Positions 37,601-50,100 of a stretch of DNA of 64,000 nt are shown in pieces. Every line of letters starts with the position of its first letter. Within the stretch, counting starts at the first letter, position 1. The notes under the pieces are model-generated. The model searched no databases. It had not been told where the DNA came from and saw nothing but the letters and a program-made list of their open reading frames with translations. The translations under genes were made by a program, and so were the position numbers. Source of the DNA: Allium sativum (taxonomy: Eukaryota > Streptophyta > Magnoliopsida > Asparagales > Amaryllidaceae); NCBI GenBank assembly GCA_030737875.1, contig CM060911.1, forward strand, positions 54,430,001 to 54,494,000, in the 5' to 3' direction.

Positions 37601-37934
37601 TAGTAGTTTTGCTTTTGCAGATTTATATTCACAGGATCCTGGTTTACAGCTGGAATGATATCCGGAAAGCTCTGCATCCGTATATCACCTTCAGTTGTGC
37701 TTTGTATTATTTTCCGCTGCTATGTAGTTTATTGTAATCTCTGATATTTATCGAATGTAATTTATTCATTTATACTCTGTATATTCTTGTATCTGATGGA
37801 ATTGTTGTAATAACAATGAAATGTTCTTCCATCTGCGTTCTATTTTGTCCTGTTCTCAAAACGATCAGGGGTTTCGAACGGTCTAGATCGGTTTAACGAC
37901 TGATTCGGATCGAGCGAAATTCCTTGCCGTCACA
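31671..37934 (+). repeat. LARD-2 3' LTR (6.26 kb)
   Basis: Collinear with 24179-30629. It differs mainly by fewer units in the GC-rich and 34-bp arrays, a shorter AT microsatellite (33687-33698) and a run of about 18 C at 32602-32620. It ends GCCGTCACA. Confidence 0.9.
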
Positions 37935-37939
37935 CAACA
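37935..37939. repeat. Target site duplication of LARD-2 (right)
   Basis: CAACA, pairs with CAACG at 24174-24178. Confidence 0.8.
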
Positions 37940-40177
37940 TTTATGAGATATGGCTGAAACAAGGTTTAGAAGGTGAAAAACTACTTAAGTGGGTTGATTA
38001 GGGTAATTAGCAAATGGGACCGTAACCCATTTTGGGATTAGTGTTATGGGGAGGTTGAAATGAGTTAGGTTTTCATTCTATTTCAGTTTTCTAGCCGCCA
38101 TTTACCTTTTAGAAACCCTAATAATGGTCTCCACCTTCTAATTTCATCTGAAATCGCACTTTATTCAAGCATTAAGCTAATCTACGTCAAATCAAGGCAA
38201 ATCAACACCAAATAAGAGTTGGAGCTGCTTTGTCGCATAGGAAAATGCCCCAAATCAGAGATAGTTTCATATCGAAGTTTTATTTGTGGCTAAGGTGGGT
38301 GATTTGCATTGTTTTTCACTAATTATGGTTAATTAGGGGTGATTGGTGTTAATTAGCGAAATTATAACTCAGAAAAATTTGGAAAAATGTTTAGAAATTC
38401 TTAAATATTATTTTAAGCCTTAGTTAGAAATTTGGGTTAATTTGGGTATGTTTTGCTAATCCTATCATTAGTTGTTGTTAAGCATGATTAAGGGGAAAAT
38501 ATGGGTTTTGGGTATGTTTGATCCATTTTGACAAAGTTATTTATCATTTTGGTGTTTATGGTTGATGTTATATGCTGCTATAACTGTTTAGTATGATTTA
38601 TGATTGCTTATAACTGTTAGAGTGGTCGAAAACGCTATTGTATGGCATAAAACAACCACTGGAAAAGTTGCAGGAAAATGGTGTAGGAGCCGGATCGGAT
38701 CGCCCCCTCCGAACCGACCCGATCGAGAATTCAACCCCACGAGTCCCAACCGTTACGTGTATCACGAGCCGCTTGCTCAAGTGGAGGAGTTGACCTGAAC
38801 CGTTCAAGATGAAGGCTCACGACCCCGAACCAGAGCACCACCCTTCTCTGAACCGAACTGCGTCACGATCTAATGCCCTGAAGCCACGAGCCAGAGCTTG
38901 GAGCCACGACCTGGAGTCACAACCCGAACCGATAGGGGAAGCCGACCCGACCCGATGCGATGACCACGAACCTAGTTAGGCATCACGACCCGAACCGATC
39001 TGGAGAGGGTGCTACGAACCAAACCGCTTGATGGCCAAGAACCAGAGTTGCTCACGAACCGATGAAGGACCCGAGCCTAGATGATGATTACGAATCCTAA
39101 GGAGACCAAAACCCGAGATACAAAGGTAATCCAAATAGGAAGTAGAACTCAGGATCTAGTTGGGAACCAACGAGTTAACTTCATGAGTTGGACTTTTCTG
39201 CGGGACGTGTGCAAAGGGGTTATCGATGTCTATAGCTTTGATTCACCACCAAGACGGATGTTACGTTACAGATTAGTGCAGTGGGGTAGCTATCACTCCA
39301 TGGGGTAGAGTGATCATAGCATGGCTATGAGCCGCTGCAATGGAGTCGTCATGACTTCATGGGGCAGAGTGGACATAGCAAGCGATTAGTGGCTATGGAT
39401 CAGTGCAGTAGAGCCATCACGACTTCATGGGGCAGAGTGATCATAGCAAAGCATTTGGGTAGTCAAAGCAGTGGATATCATATGCTTTACGCATTGAGTG
39501 AGAGATGTGAGGATGGTTTTTATGCTTGATTGTTTTCCATCACAATGACATGCACACCCTATCCCCATATATTTACACCATATGTTAGTGTCACCTTAGA
39601 GTATTGTACATCTTGTTGTGCTAACTCTTTGGTTGCAGGTTCGGGTATGGTTTAGTATACCTGTTATTGTTCTGTTTTGCTTCTTATCGCTCATACCAGA
39701 CTTTTGTCTGATCCAGAATTTTATGTCTCTTCTTATTACTATGGGTGCTCTTAAATGGCATACTAGAGACAGGTTAGATGGTATGCATGAGTAGCTGTAC
39801 CGGAGACGAGCAGGAGGCTTCCACGTGTGATATATATCGATATTCTCCCTGTGTTGTTGTTGGTCACTACTTTGGGCATTAGTAGTGCACCTTTTTCTTT
39901 GCTTTAGAGACAATATGTTGGAGTTGTAATCAGCTGTATTTTGAATTTCCGCTGCTATGATGATTATGGTTCAGTTTTCAGCTTATGCACTGTCTCGCCT
40001 ATTTATGTCAAGTATGTTATTATTATATTTTATTCCATGTGCTGTGAGACATTCTACAAGTTCCTTGTTTGTCCAAATTTCTTTCTTTTCCTTTCTTTGG
40101 CAACCATCCCATGCTAGTCGGGCATCTGTACAACGCAGTTCAGGGAAATGTTGGCTGGTGTGGGGCGGGCCGTCAGA
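37940..40177 (+). repeat. gypsy-2 5' LTR, second part
   Basis: Continues from 24178 (compare the uninterrupted junction near 45065 in the 3' LTR). It contains the GAACCGACCCGATC-rich stretch (38690-39080), a reverse-oriented relative of the gypsy-1 65-bp tandem array (39270-39470) and TTTCCGCTGCTATG at 39946-39959. It ends CGTCAGA, where the partner ends CGTCACA, so the terminal CA has mutated. Confidence 0.9.
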
Positions 40178-40179
40178 CT

Positions 40180-40191
40180 TGGTATCAGAGC
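40180..40191 (+). other. gypsy-2 tRNA-Met primer binding site
   Basis: TGGTATCAGAGC, two nucleotides after the LTR end. Confidence 0.92.
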
Positions 40192-40378
40192 TCTAGGTTG
40201 CATAGTTAACCTAGGGAAAAACACCAGGGAGAGATGGTATACATATATGAGAGCTCGTATTTGTTATATTTTTGATTTTAGAAGCTATATATATACCATT
40301 AGTATATTTAAGGATGAAGTCACACTGCACTGGCACCACTGAAGAGATGGTTAATCATTTTCTCCTTAAAGATTGAAC

Positions 40379-43300
40379 GATGAGCCGACATCGAGGGGTA
40401 CTGGTAGAGGAGCTAATAATGGAATGCTCCTGATACGAGGACAATGTTCATTGACTTCATGTGAGAGATGCTTAGGGATGTTCAGAGGGCAGCTCCTAAT
40501 GTTGCAAATGGTGGTGGTGCAGCAGTGCAGGCACCTAGGTCCGATTTCGCCAAGCTTTGTAAGGACTACACTAGTCTTGGCGGGAAGCCGTTCCACGGAA
40601 CGAAATCAGCTATAGAAGTTCAGGATTGGCTTGGAAGTTGTGAGCGCATCTTCGAGGACTTAGGGATCGATGATGCGATAAAGAGGAAGCTAGCATCCCA
40701 TCAACTGCAAGGACATGCTATAAATTGATGGAATGCTGTTAAGGCAGCTACCCCTGAGGATCAAGTTACTTGGGATCAGTTCAAAGCCCGATTCAATGAT
40801 AAGTTTATCCCAGCTGCTCAGAAATCAGAGTTGTTTAGGAAGTTCTTGGAGCTTAAGCAGAATGGTAGGGAAGATTCGGAATATATTGCTGAGTTCGATA
40901 CTTTATCGAAGTATGGATTATCCCTTATTGAAACTCCCGAGAAGAAGAATGAGAAGTTCATAACAGGCTTAGATCAATACTTACGGGAAAGGCTTATAAA
41001 CCATAATGATGAGACTTTAGAATCGTTTGTTGGGAAAGCATTGAGATCAGAGAGCCTTTATCCTAAGCCCAAGACTTAAGTCGCTGTTTCATCTGCAGAG
41101 GGGCCAAAACTGTAAGCAAGCGGTGGAGGAAAGAATAATTCTCAAAAAAAGGAAGCAGAATCAGACTAAGGATGGTCAGAAAAAGAGCAAGAAAGATGTT
41201 CAGTGCTTTAGCTGTGGCAAGAAGAGCCACTATGCTAAAGAATGTCAAGCAAAGCCGGCGGACAGTAAGTGTTTCAACTACGGCCAGGTGGGACATCACA
41301 AGAATAAATGTCCGCAACCCCCTAAAGAGAAGCAGATTGTGAAAGCATATGCTATTAATGTTGTTCCTTCTTCATCGAATGCCCCAACCGCGGTAGAGAA
41401 AGGAAATAATGTCGTCATTTAAGGTACACTTTCTACTTATGATGTTCCTGTTCGAGTATTGTTTGATACTGGGGCTTCGCATTCCTTCATATCTAGTGAC
41501 CTGGTAGATTGGTTGGGATTAGAACCCGAGATAGTCGATAGACCTTTAGCGGTGATGAACCCGATTGGTGGTTCGGCTAGCCTTAGTATGATTTGTCGTA
41601 ATGTGGTCTTATCGAGTCATGGATGTATGTTTTCTTGTGATTGCTTTGTTTTAGGCTTTACTGGGTTTGCCATTATTTTGGGAGTCGACTGGCTCCAAAG
41701 ATACGGGGTGGTGGTAGACTATGAGGGCTTTTTGGTGACAGTTAGAGTGGATAATGGGCGGAGGGTAGTGTTCGGTGGTCTACTTAGTGATGGGGTAATG
41801 GCTAGTTTTCTAAATTCCCTTGACATCCCGCATGATGAGTTGTCAGAGGTCCCTGTGGCTGGCCAGTATTCGGACGTCTTTGAGGAAGTGACCGGGCTTC
41901 CACCACACCGAGAGATTGAGTTTCGTATTGATTTAGTGAAAGATGCCAGACCTATAGTTATGCCACTTCATCGTATGGCACTAAGGGAGCAGCGAGAGCT
42001 CGGGGTGCAAGTAAGCAATCTTTTAAGAAGGGATTTATCAAAAGAAGTATTTCAGAGTGGGGAGTACCATTTGTGTTTGCTACCAAGGCAGATGGTTCCC
42101 TTCGATTGTGTGTGGACTATTGCAAGTTGAATAAGGTGATGAGGAAGAATAAGTATCCTCTACCGCGGATAGATGATTTGTTTGATCAGTTGAGTGGCAC
42201 GTGAGTGTTCTCCCAATTGGATCTCGCGATAGGTTTTCATCAGCTTAGGGTGGAAGCTGAGAGTATAGCTAAAATGGCATTTCGGACGCCGTCTGGATTC
42301 TATGAGTGGTTGGTCATGCCATTCGGGTTGACCAATGCACCAGCATATTTTGTGGATCTTTTGAATAGGGTATTCAAAGATCAATTGAATAAGTTTGTTC
42401 TTGTGTTCATGGACGATATCTTGGTTTTTTCGAGGACAGAGGAAGAACACAAGGAACATTTGAGGATAGTGATGGAGTTGTTGAGAAAACACCAATCGAA
42501 AGCAATGTTTTCTAAGTGTCACTTCTAGAGGAGGGAAGTGAGATTCTTGGGCCATGTTGTTTCGGAGAATGGTATTGTCGTGGACCCTACGAAGGTGGCT
42601 ACGGTACGAGATTGGTCTACACCCAAGAATGCAACAGATGTAAGAAGTTTCTTGGGATTAGCTGGATATTATCATAAGTTCATCCAAGACTTTTCCAAGA
42701 TAGCGGCACCGTTAACTCGGTTGACCAAGAAGAATCAAGCTTTCGTTTGGGATGAAAGGTGTGAAAATGCATTTAAGAGCTTAAAGGAAAAGTTGACGTG
42801 TGCGCCAGTGTTAATCATTCCTAAACGGAATGAAGAGATGACGGAATACACAAATGGCTGTGGTACCGGACTAGGTGCTGTGTTGATGCAAGGAGGTAGG
42901 GTCGTAGCTTATGCAAGTCGGCAGCTGAAACCGCATGAGAAAAGAAACCCTACCCACAATTTGGAATTGGCAGCAATCATGTTCGCATTGAAGATGTGGA
43001 GACATTATCTCTTGGGAGAAAGATTCGAGTTGTTTACGGATCATAAATCGTTAAAGTACCTTTTCTCCCAGAAGGATCTAAATCTTCGACGGCATAGATG
43101 GTTAGAATTCTTGGCTTCCTATGATTTCGATATCGCATATACACCAGGAAAGGGCAATGCGGTAGCTGATGTATTAAGTAGAAGACATGTCAGTTTAGGG
43201 GCTATGTTTATTGAATGGAAGCAACTGGAGTACATTGCTGGGTATGATTTCAGACCAAAGTGCGAATTGGATCCAGAGATGTTAGCAAGTTTGACGATCA

Positions 43301-44632
43301 GACCCATTTTGATGGCTTAGAAAGAATGGGAGACTAGTTGTACCCAATGTCAATGGATTGAGAGATGAAGTGCTTCGAGAATGTCATCACTCAAAACTGA
43401 CTATACATCCCAGTGGTAATAAAATGTATCGAGACATGAAGCACACCTACTACTGGGAAGGGATGAAAAGAGACGTTGGAAGTTTATAACCAAATGCATG
43501 AACTGCCAGCTAGATAAAGTTGAGCAAAGGAAACCTAGTGGCTTGTAGCAACCATTAGAAATTCCAGAATGGAAATGGGAACAAGTCTCAATGGATTTCA
43601 TTGATGGGTTACCAAGGACTAGATCGGGCCATGATAACATTTGGGTGATTGTGGACCAATTGACCAAAATGCAAGGTTTATACCCGTCAAGTCGAATAGA
43701 ACAGCAACTAAGTTAGTAGAACTGCATATGAAGTGGGTAGTGAGATTTCATGGAGTACCCAAAAGCATTGTTAGTGACCGAGATCCATTGTTTCTAGTGG
43801 ATTTTGGAAGAACTTACAAGAGGCTTTAGGATCAGAATTACATCTCAGTACCGTGTACCATCCTCAAACCGATGCTCAGACAGAGAGGATGAATCAAGTA
43901 TTAGAAGATCTTTTGAGAGCCCGCATATTAGATTTTGGTGGATCATGGGATGACCGTTTGCATCTAGTAGAGCTTGCATATAATAACAGTTATCAATCTA
44001 CTATTGGTATGGCCCCATTTGAAGCTTTGTACGGAAGACCTTGCAACTCACATCATGTTGGTTAGAAACCGGTGAGAAATTTGTGCTTGGGCCAGATGTG
44101 ACAAGAGAAACCTCAGATAAGATCAAGGTTATCTGGCAACGAATAAAGGCTGCCCAAGATAGGCAGAAGAGTTATGCTGATAAGAGGAGAAGAGATTTAA
44201 AATTATCCATTGGCAACTTCGTGTTTGCCAAGATTTCTCCGTTAAAGAGAAAGATTTGGCAGGAAAGGCAAGTTAGCACCAGGATTTTTTGGTCCGTTCC
44301 CAGTTCTCAAGCAAGTTGGGAATTTGGCATATAAAGTTGAATTACCTGACAAGATGGCGAGAGTTCACAACATATTTCATGTTTCCCAGTTAAGGAATTT
44401 TGTGCATGGCCCTGATATGACTATTTCACCAGATCAGTTGGATTACATCGAAGTAGAACCCATGGCGATTGGGAACCGTAAGTCGATCCGTATTTTCGAG
44501 AGCGATACGAAGCAACTTCAAAGGAAGGCGGTGAAACTAGTCAAAGTTCAGTGGGGCGAGAATGAGGGTGACTGTACTTGGGAAACAGAGGAGAGCATAA
44601 GGGAATCGCATCCAGAACTCTTTGCCTGGTAA
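40379..44632 (+). pseudogene. gypsy-2 gag-pol remnant, many breaks
   Basis: Clear homologue of the gypsy-1 polyprotein, spread over all three frames. The frame is lost within the first dozen codons. Stops include TGA at 40726 (a Trp codon in gypsy-1), TAA at 41077 and 41420, and TAG at 42526 (also a Trp position). Zinc knuckle 1 (from 41204) is intact, but knuckle 2 (from about 41270) has Tyr in place of its second Cys. The protease DTGAS is at about 41465 and the RT box FMDD at 42406-42417. RNase H spans about 42830-43180. Between RNase H and integrase about 110-120 bp present in gypsy-1 are missing near 43315. Integrase pieces lie at 43370-44330 with several frameshifts, and the chromodomain-like end ([12 protein letters not shown]) runs to 44632. 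No functional product is possible. Confidence 0.9.
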
Positions 44633-44762
44633 GATTTTAATAGTGATAGTTTCTTCCCTTGTTCGTAAACCGCATGCTAGGATAGGATTGTTTTGTTTGT
44701 TTCGTATGCAAGATATGGCTGGTAGGCATGCGGGACCCATTGGTTGTTTCTTAGTTGAGGAA

Positions 44763-44793
44763 TTTCGAGGGTGAAATTTATTAAGGGGAAAAG
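44763..44793 (+). other. gypsy-2 inverted repeat and polypurine tract
   Basis: TTTCG-AGGG-TGAAA (44763-44776, one arm base mutated) and then TTAAGGGGAAAAG directly before the 3' LTR. Confidence 0.82.
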
Positions 44794-46345
44794 TGTAACG
44801 ATAAGCATTCTACGCATCGGAGGATCGTAGAATATTTATTTCATTATCATATGAAGTCATATGGTCGTGTAACTTTGGGGAACGACTATTGGGATCATTT
44901 CCCATGTTCACGATTTTGTCGATTTTTAAATGACAGCTTTACCTCTAACAGATATTGTTTCAGCCATAACTTTTGATTAGTAAGGAACCTAAAACCACTT
45001 CCATTAGATTCAGATGATGGTTTACCTTTCTGTAGAGTGGTCACACTTGTCAAAAGGACTCACCGTTTGGAGATATGGCTGAAACAAGGTTTAGAAGGTG
45101 AAAAACTGCTTAAGTGGGCTGATTACGGTAATTAGCAAATGGGCCCATAACCCATTTCGGGATTAAGGTTATGGGGAGACTGAAATGAGTTAGGTTTTCA
45201 TTCTATTTCAGTTTTCTAGCTGCCATTTACCTATTAGAAACGCTAAAAATGCCCTCCACCTTCTAATTTCATCCCAAATCGCTCTCTAAACAAGGATTAA
45301 GCTAATCTACGTCAAATCAAGGAAAATCAATACCAAATTAGAGTTGGAGCTTCTGTGTCGCATAGGAAAACGTCCCAAATCAGAGACAGTTTCAGATCTA
45401 AGTTTTATTTATGGCTAAGGTGGGTGATTTGCATTGTTTTACACTAATTATGGTTAATTAGGGGCGATTATTGTTAATTAGCGAAATTATAACTCAAAAA
45501 AATTGGAAAAATGTTTAGAAATTCTTAAATATTATTTTAGGACTTTGTTAGAAATTTGGGTTAATTTGGATATGTTTTGCTAATCCTATCATTAGTTATG
45601 ATTAAGCATGATTAAGGGGAAAATACGAGTTTTGGGTATGTTTGATCCATTTTGACATAGTTATTTATCATTATGGTGTTTAGGGTTGATGTTATATGCT
45701 GCTACGACTGTTTGGTATGACTTATTATTGCTTAGAACAATTAGAGTGGTCGAAAACGCCGTCATATAGCGTAAAACAGTCACTGGAAAAGTTCCAGGAA
45801 AATGGTGCAGGAACCAGATTGAATCGCCCCCTCCGAACCGACCCGATCGTGAGTCCAACCCCACGAGTCCCAACCGTGTATGTGCATCACGAGCCGCTTG
45901 CTCGAGTGAAGGAGATGACCCGAACCATTCAAGATGAAGGCTCACGACCACGAACCGGAGTACCACCCATCTCCAAATCGAACTGCGTCACGATCTGATG
46001 CCATGAAGCCACGAGCCAAAGCTTGGAGCCATGACTTGGAGTCACGACCCGAACCGGTGGGGGAACCCAACCCGACCCGATGCGATGACCATGAACCCAG
46101 TTAGGCACCACGACCCGAACCAATCTGGAGAGGGTGCTACGAACCAAACCGCTTGATGGCCCCGAACTAGAGCTGCTCACAAACCGATGGAGGACCCAAG
46201 CCTAGATGATGATCATGAATCCGGAGGAGACCAAAACCCAAGATGCAAAGGTAGTCCAAATAGGAAGTAGATCTCAAGATCTAGATGGGAACCAACGAGT
46301 TAACTTCATGAGTTGGACTTTGCTGCGGGACGTGTGCAAAGGGGT
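44794..46345 (+). repeat. gypsy-2 3' LTR, first part
   Basis: 1552 bp from TGTAACG, interrupted after GGGGT (46341-46345) by the Tat-type insertion and continued at 55303. Confidence 0.9.
46341..46345. repeat. Target site duplication of Tat-type element (left)
   Basis: GGGGT, paired with 55298-55302. The unoccupied site GCAAAGGGGTTATCGATG is preserved in the gypsy-2 5' LTR near 39215. Confidence 0.9.
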
Positions 46346-47164
46346 TGTTAGACCAAAAAATGGCACTAACACCCAATTGACTAGGATTTGTGAAGAATAA
46401 TGATCTAAAACATAGAAAATCAAGTAGAGACGCGAGATTTATAGTGGTTCGGCATTAGCAAGCCTACATCCACTTCATAATTTCTCAATTCATTTAGAAA
46501 TTACAATTACAAGAAATATAGACATTCAATCACTCGAATACAATAAATAATTCTCTCCGAATTCATTGATTTTGTTGAAGAAGAAGATGGTTGGTCGTGA
46601 GTAGCCATGGCCGAAATGCTACAGCTTTTCCTCGGTCAAAAAGTCCCTTGAATGGCTGCGAATTCATGTATATATAGGCAGAAATTCGGTTAGGGAATAG
46701 TGGCCACGTGGAGGCTGGAGAGGGGATCTCGAAACTTAGTGGAAGTAGTGGAAAACGTGGGGAAGTTGCTTCCATTTCGAGGGTTGACACGTCGAACTGG
46801 GTCCATGATAGTAGGCACGAGAGTAGGTCTTCTTTGAAGGACAGTTGTGTGCTTCAGGCGAGCGGATCGGGTCAGCTATTTACGATCTGAACCGATGCTC
46901 ATTTTTCTAAATCTCCTTGTTGTGTACTCTCCAATCCGATCCGACTTGGGCTATCCAATCCGATCCGATCCGGAAAGGGGGATCCGATCCGATCCAATCC
47001 AAAAGGAGGGATCCGATCTGGAAGGAGGATCCGGTCCGGTGACATCTGCATGTATAATTAAAGTTTTCCAACCTTCTATCACTCCATCCAAGTGATCTCC
47101 AATCAGCGTAAGTTCATACTCAAGTCCTTGGCTTTGGGTAGCCTGTTCAAAAAGCAGGCTAACA
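46346..47164 (-). repeat. Tat-type element 3' LTR
   Basis: 819 bp. It has TATATATA at 46676-46669 on the minus strand and a GATCCGATCC-rich segment (46930-47040). It ends in a short inverted repeat GCCTG...CAGGC just before the terminal CTAACA. Confidence 0.9.
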
Positions 47165-47179
47165 TTTTGCCCCCCAAAG
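47165..47179 (-). other. Tat-type polypurine tract
   Basis: The minus strand reads CTTTGGGGGGCAAAA directly before the LTR start TGTTAGCC. Confidence 0.75.
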
Positions 47180-50100
47180 TATGTCTTATCGAAGATGAGG
47201 CGTGCTTTGAATATGTCAAGTTGAATATTTCTGGAAAGTCATCTGACCTTGAGAAGGCTTTATCAAATTGTTGCACTGCTTCCATAGGTGCTAGTTAGTA
47301 CAAATTCTATGGAAGGAGTTGTCGAAATGATCAGGTAACCATTTAAACCTCGTCGAATCAAGAGGTCTAATTCCTTCATCATAAGTCATGTAGGATTGTT
47401 GGCTCAGGTGTGAAATCATACATACGCGGGTCATCACCAAACGACATCGTTTTCCTATGCAAGTCAAGTGTGTTACCGAGTCAGACTTTCTTTTATGTAT
47501 AAGTCAATGTATGAACTTGGCCATCCAAATCATGGGGTAGTGTAAGAATCTTCAGGCTTTGAGCTAGCATCTGACTGTTGGGATTGACCACATCAGAATT
47601 GGTACATGAATCTTCCATTTGAATTCGTCTTGGGACTATCCCGACATCCGGATAGTAATTGGATCATATTAAAAGAAATCCATGGCCGTTCCTGGTCCTT
47701 TCATAGTCTCATGATCACATGTAAACCAGCAAAGGGCATTGTTGAAATCGTGTAAACCAGTGCTCGTAAGATCATTACAATCGTAAGGCAGTAGAGGAGT
47801 TCTCCGCATTCTCTATTCAATGTAGTTGTGGATCAGGTCTTTGAAGTCATGTTTGATCCGTTAGTGGGCTTTCTTGAACAGTCAAGACGAATCATATCAT
47901 ATTCCGGAGATACAGTTTATATGTTCTGAATCAAGCGTCGAGTCAGGATCATGTTCGAAGTTAGTCTGTCAATTGAAGCTCATGCTCCCAGCATTAATGG
48001 AGGACGAGCGTAGTTAGTGCTTATGCCCCCAGCACCGTTGGGGGTTGGACTAGGTCAGTGGGACATCCAATTTTCTAGCCTTTAAACTTTCTTTCTTCAC
48101 ATCGGGTTAGAGCTGCAGGTTCAATAATCTAAGTCAACCCATGCCGTTTTGTGCTCTTTCTCGAGTCATCAAGCGTTGGGGTTTCATACGCGAATAGTCA
48201 AACCATATCCACATCGGTGTCATCCCCTCTCTTCAGTCAGAAGGCGAGGATTGCCTCATCAAGTGTAAACGAACTTAGATACACTCCTTGCATCAGTCAT
48301 GGAGTTGAGTAAGCTCGTCAATCATGCAAGCGAGCGAACATCGTTAGGGAGTTATTTGAGCTCCTTCATTCATGATTTGGCACAATCCGAAGTAGCCATC
48401 ATAGTCTTGTTGGGTCTCTATCTCACGCTAGGTTCCATTGAGCTTGACAATAAATATTGCAGGCTGATCAATGAAATTGGTCCTTTCCGAAATTGTACAT
48501 TTCTGCTAGTCTTTTCCGGGGCTTTTCTTTTCTCTTTATCATTTCAAAAGTCAGATGGTGCTCCATTATCTGCCATGAAAACATTGATATCATCCATCTC
48601 AACATTAATATACTCTTGTTACAAGAATTCACCAAAGCATCTTGGTGGGTCTTAATGCAGAAAAACTTTGATGTCTGAGTTAAAGGGTTTTGATTGACAT
48701 TGCTTATGTCACCTTTGATCATGCCGCCTCTAGTGAAGCATCAATTAATGTTGGAATCTGGCCTTCATCTTTGAGAAGTTGTCGCCAATTGTCGAATTTA
48801 ACACTGGTGCCCCCAGCATGAAGTCTTGAAGTGGGTGGAAGCCGGTCTCTGGCTTCTTGGTTCCGCATATTTAATAACCGTTAATCATGCATCTGTCTTT
48901 TAATTCTGCGTGGTGATTCTCTACTCGGATGCATGTAGGTTAGTCTTGAGCAATCATTCTTTTGGTTGCAATCAGGGATTTTATAGAATTCCGAGAATAG
49001 TAAATGTACATGGAGTCACTAAGTAGTGGAATCATGCTCCATGAAGCTCGTATCCTGTTCCCCCATCCAAGCTATGAGAATCAGAATCGGGTGGCGATAA
49101 GGTCGAATTATCGTCACCTCGAATGCTTCTACTTTCCCCCATGCAGTAAAGAATGGGGAACTTCATACTGAAGTTGAGTTGGATTTAAAGTATTCATCTG
49201 AATTGGAGCAGAGGCTGGTCGGATGCCATTTAAGTTTCCAGTGGCTCTTGCATATCCGTCGTTTTCATCCAAAATGTTACGGTCAGAAGTGGCTTGCTAC
49301 AAATGCCTGGGAGGAGGTTGATTGCATCTTGTTTCATTAAAGACAACTATGCCAACTTGTACTAGGATCTCATATGATCTGGACCACGGAGCAGGGAGTG
49401 TTTGTGCCAAGTTCGTTGTCTCTTGAATTCCAACGGTGCTCGCTCCAGCGAGTAAGTCGTAGTTACTCGGACTTCCATCTATTCGAGTAAAGAAGTTAAC
49501 CATTATTTTATGTCGTTTTCAGAGAAGTTCATCTCACTGAGCCATCTAAGATCTCAAATCAGCAAGGGTACCATCCATTTCATATCTAGCTTGACATGCT
49601 GAGGGATCATCGCAAGAAGAAATCTACTGACTTTCTTCGTTCCTAGCGCCTTCTGCGCCAATATCCTCAGCATGGAAGAAACTTGTATCTTCCTTCTTCT
49701 TAGCCTGTGAGTCGGAGTGTCAGGCAATTCGCTTCCTTGCAAGTTGGAAGTCAAAGTAATGGCATCCCCCTTTATATGGGGTCTTTCAATCGGGAAGTCG
49801 GTCGGGACTAGAAAATGGACGTTCACTCTACATCCATTCTGTGGTCCTCAAGCGGCCTATCAAGATCGAGGTATATGTTAGACACAGACGTATGAGTTAT
49901 GCCATTTGTAAATATTTTCAATGGTATGGCCCCACTCCAGGGGTAATGGCGAAATATCAATAGTTGTATCACATCCCATTCAAATTTAGACATGGATGCA
50001 TGGAAAAGAGACATTGCTTTCAAAGCTTATGTGATTGAGTTATCCAAGTGCTCGAGTTATCGCGTTTTCCATTCAGTGTATTTGCGAGGTGGCACTCGTC

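Larger units (their letters stand above)
24179..37934 (+). mobile_element. LARD-2: giant-LTR non-coding retrotransposon
   Basis: LTRs of 6451 bp (24179-30629) and 6264 bp (31671-37934) enclose only 1041 bp. Ends TGTAACAACCCGG...CCGTCACA, primer site TGGTATCAGAGC at 30632, a polypurine tract before 31671 and a CAACR target duplication show a genuine complete insertion. LTRs make up about 92% of the element, more extreme than the usual LARD description (about 4.5 kb LTRs, 3.5 kb interior). No protein remnant is visible in either the LTRs or the interior. The LTRs differ at about 7 of 320 sampled positions (about 2%), so it moved recently despite coding nothing. LTR termini and priming signals match the gypsy copies here, which suggests mobilisation in trans by that family. 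Confidence 0.9.

Noticed and set aside
48468..48722. Minus-strand frame that hints at an RT-like order in the Tat-type interior
   Set aside because: I tried to align it with Tat-type RT but no YVDD-like box or adjacent motif holds in any frame.
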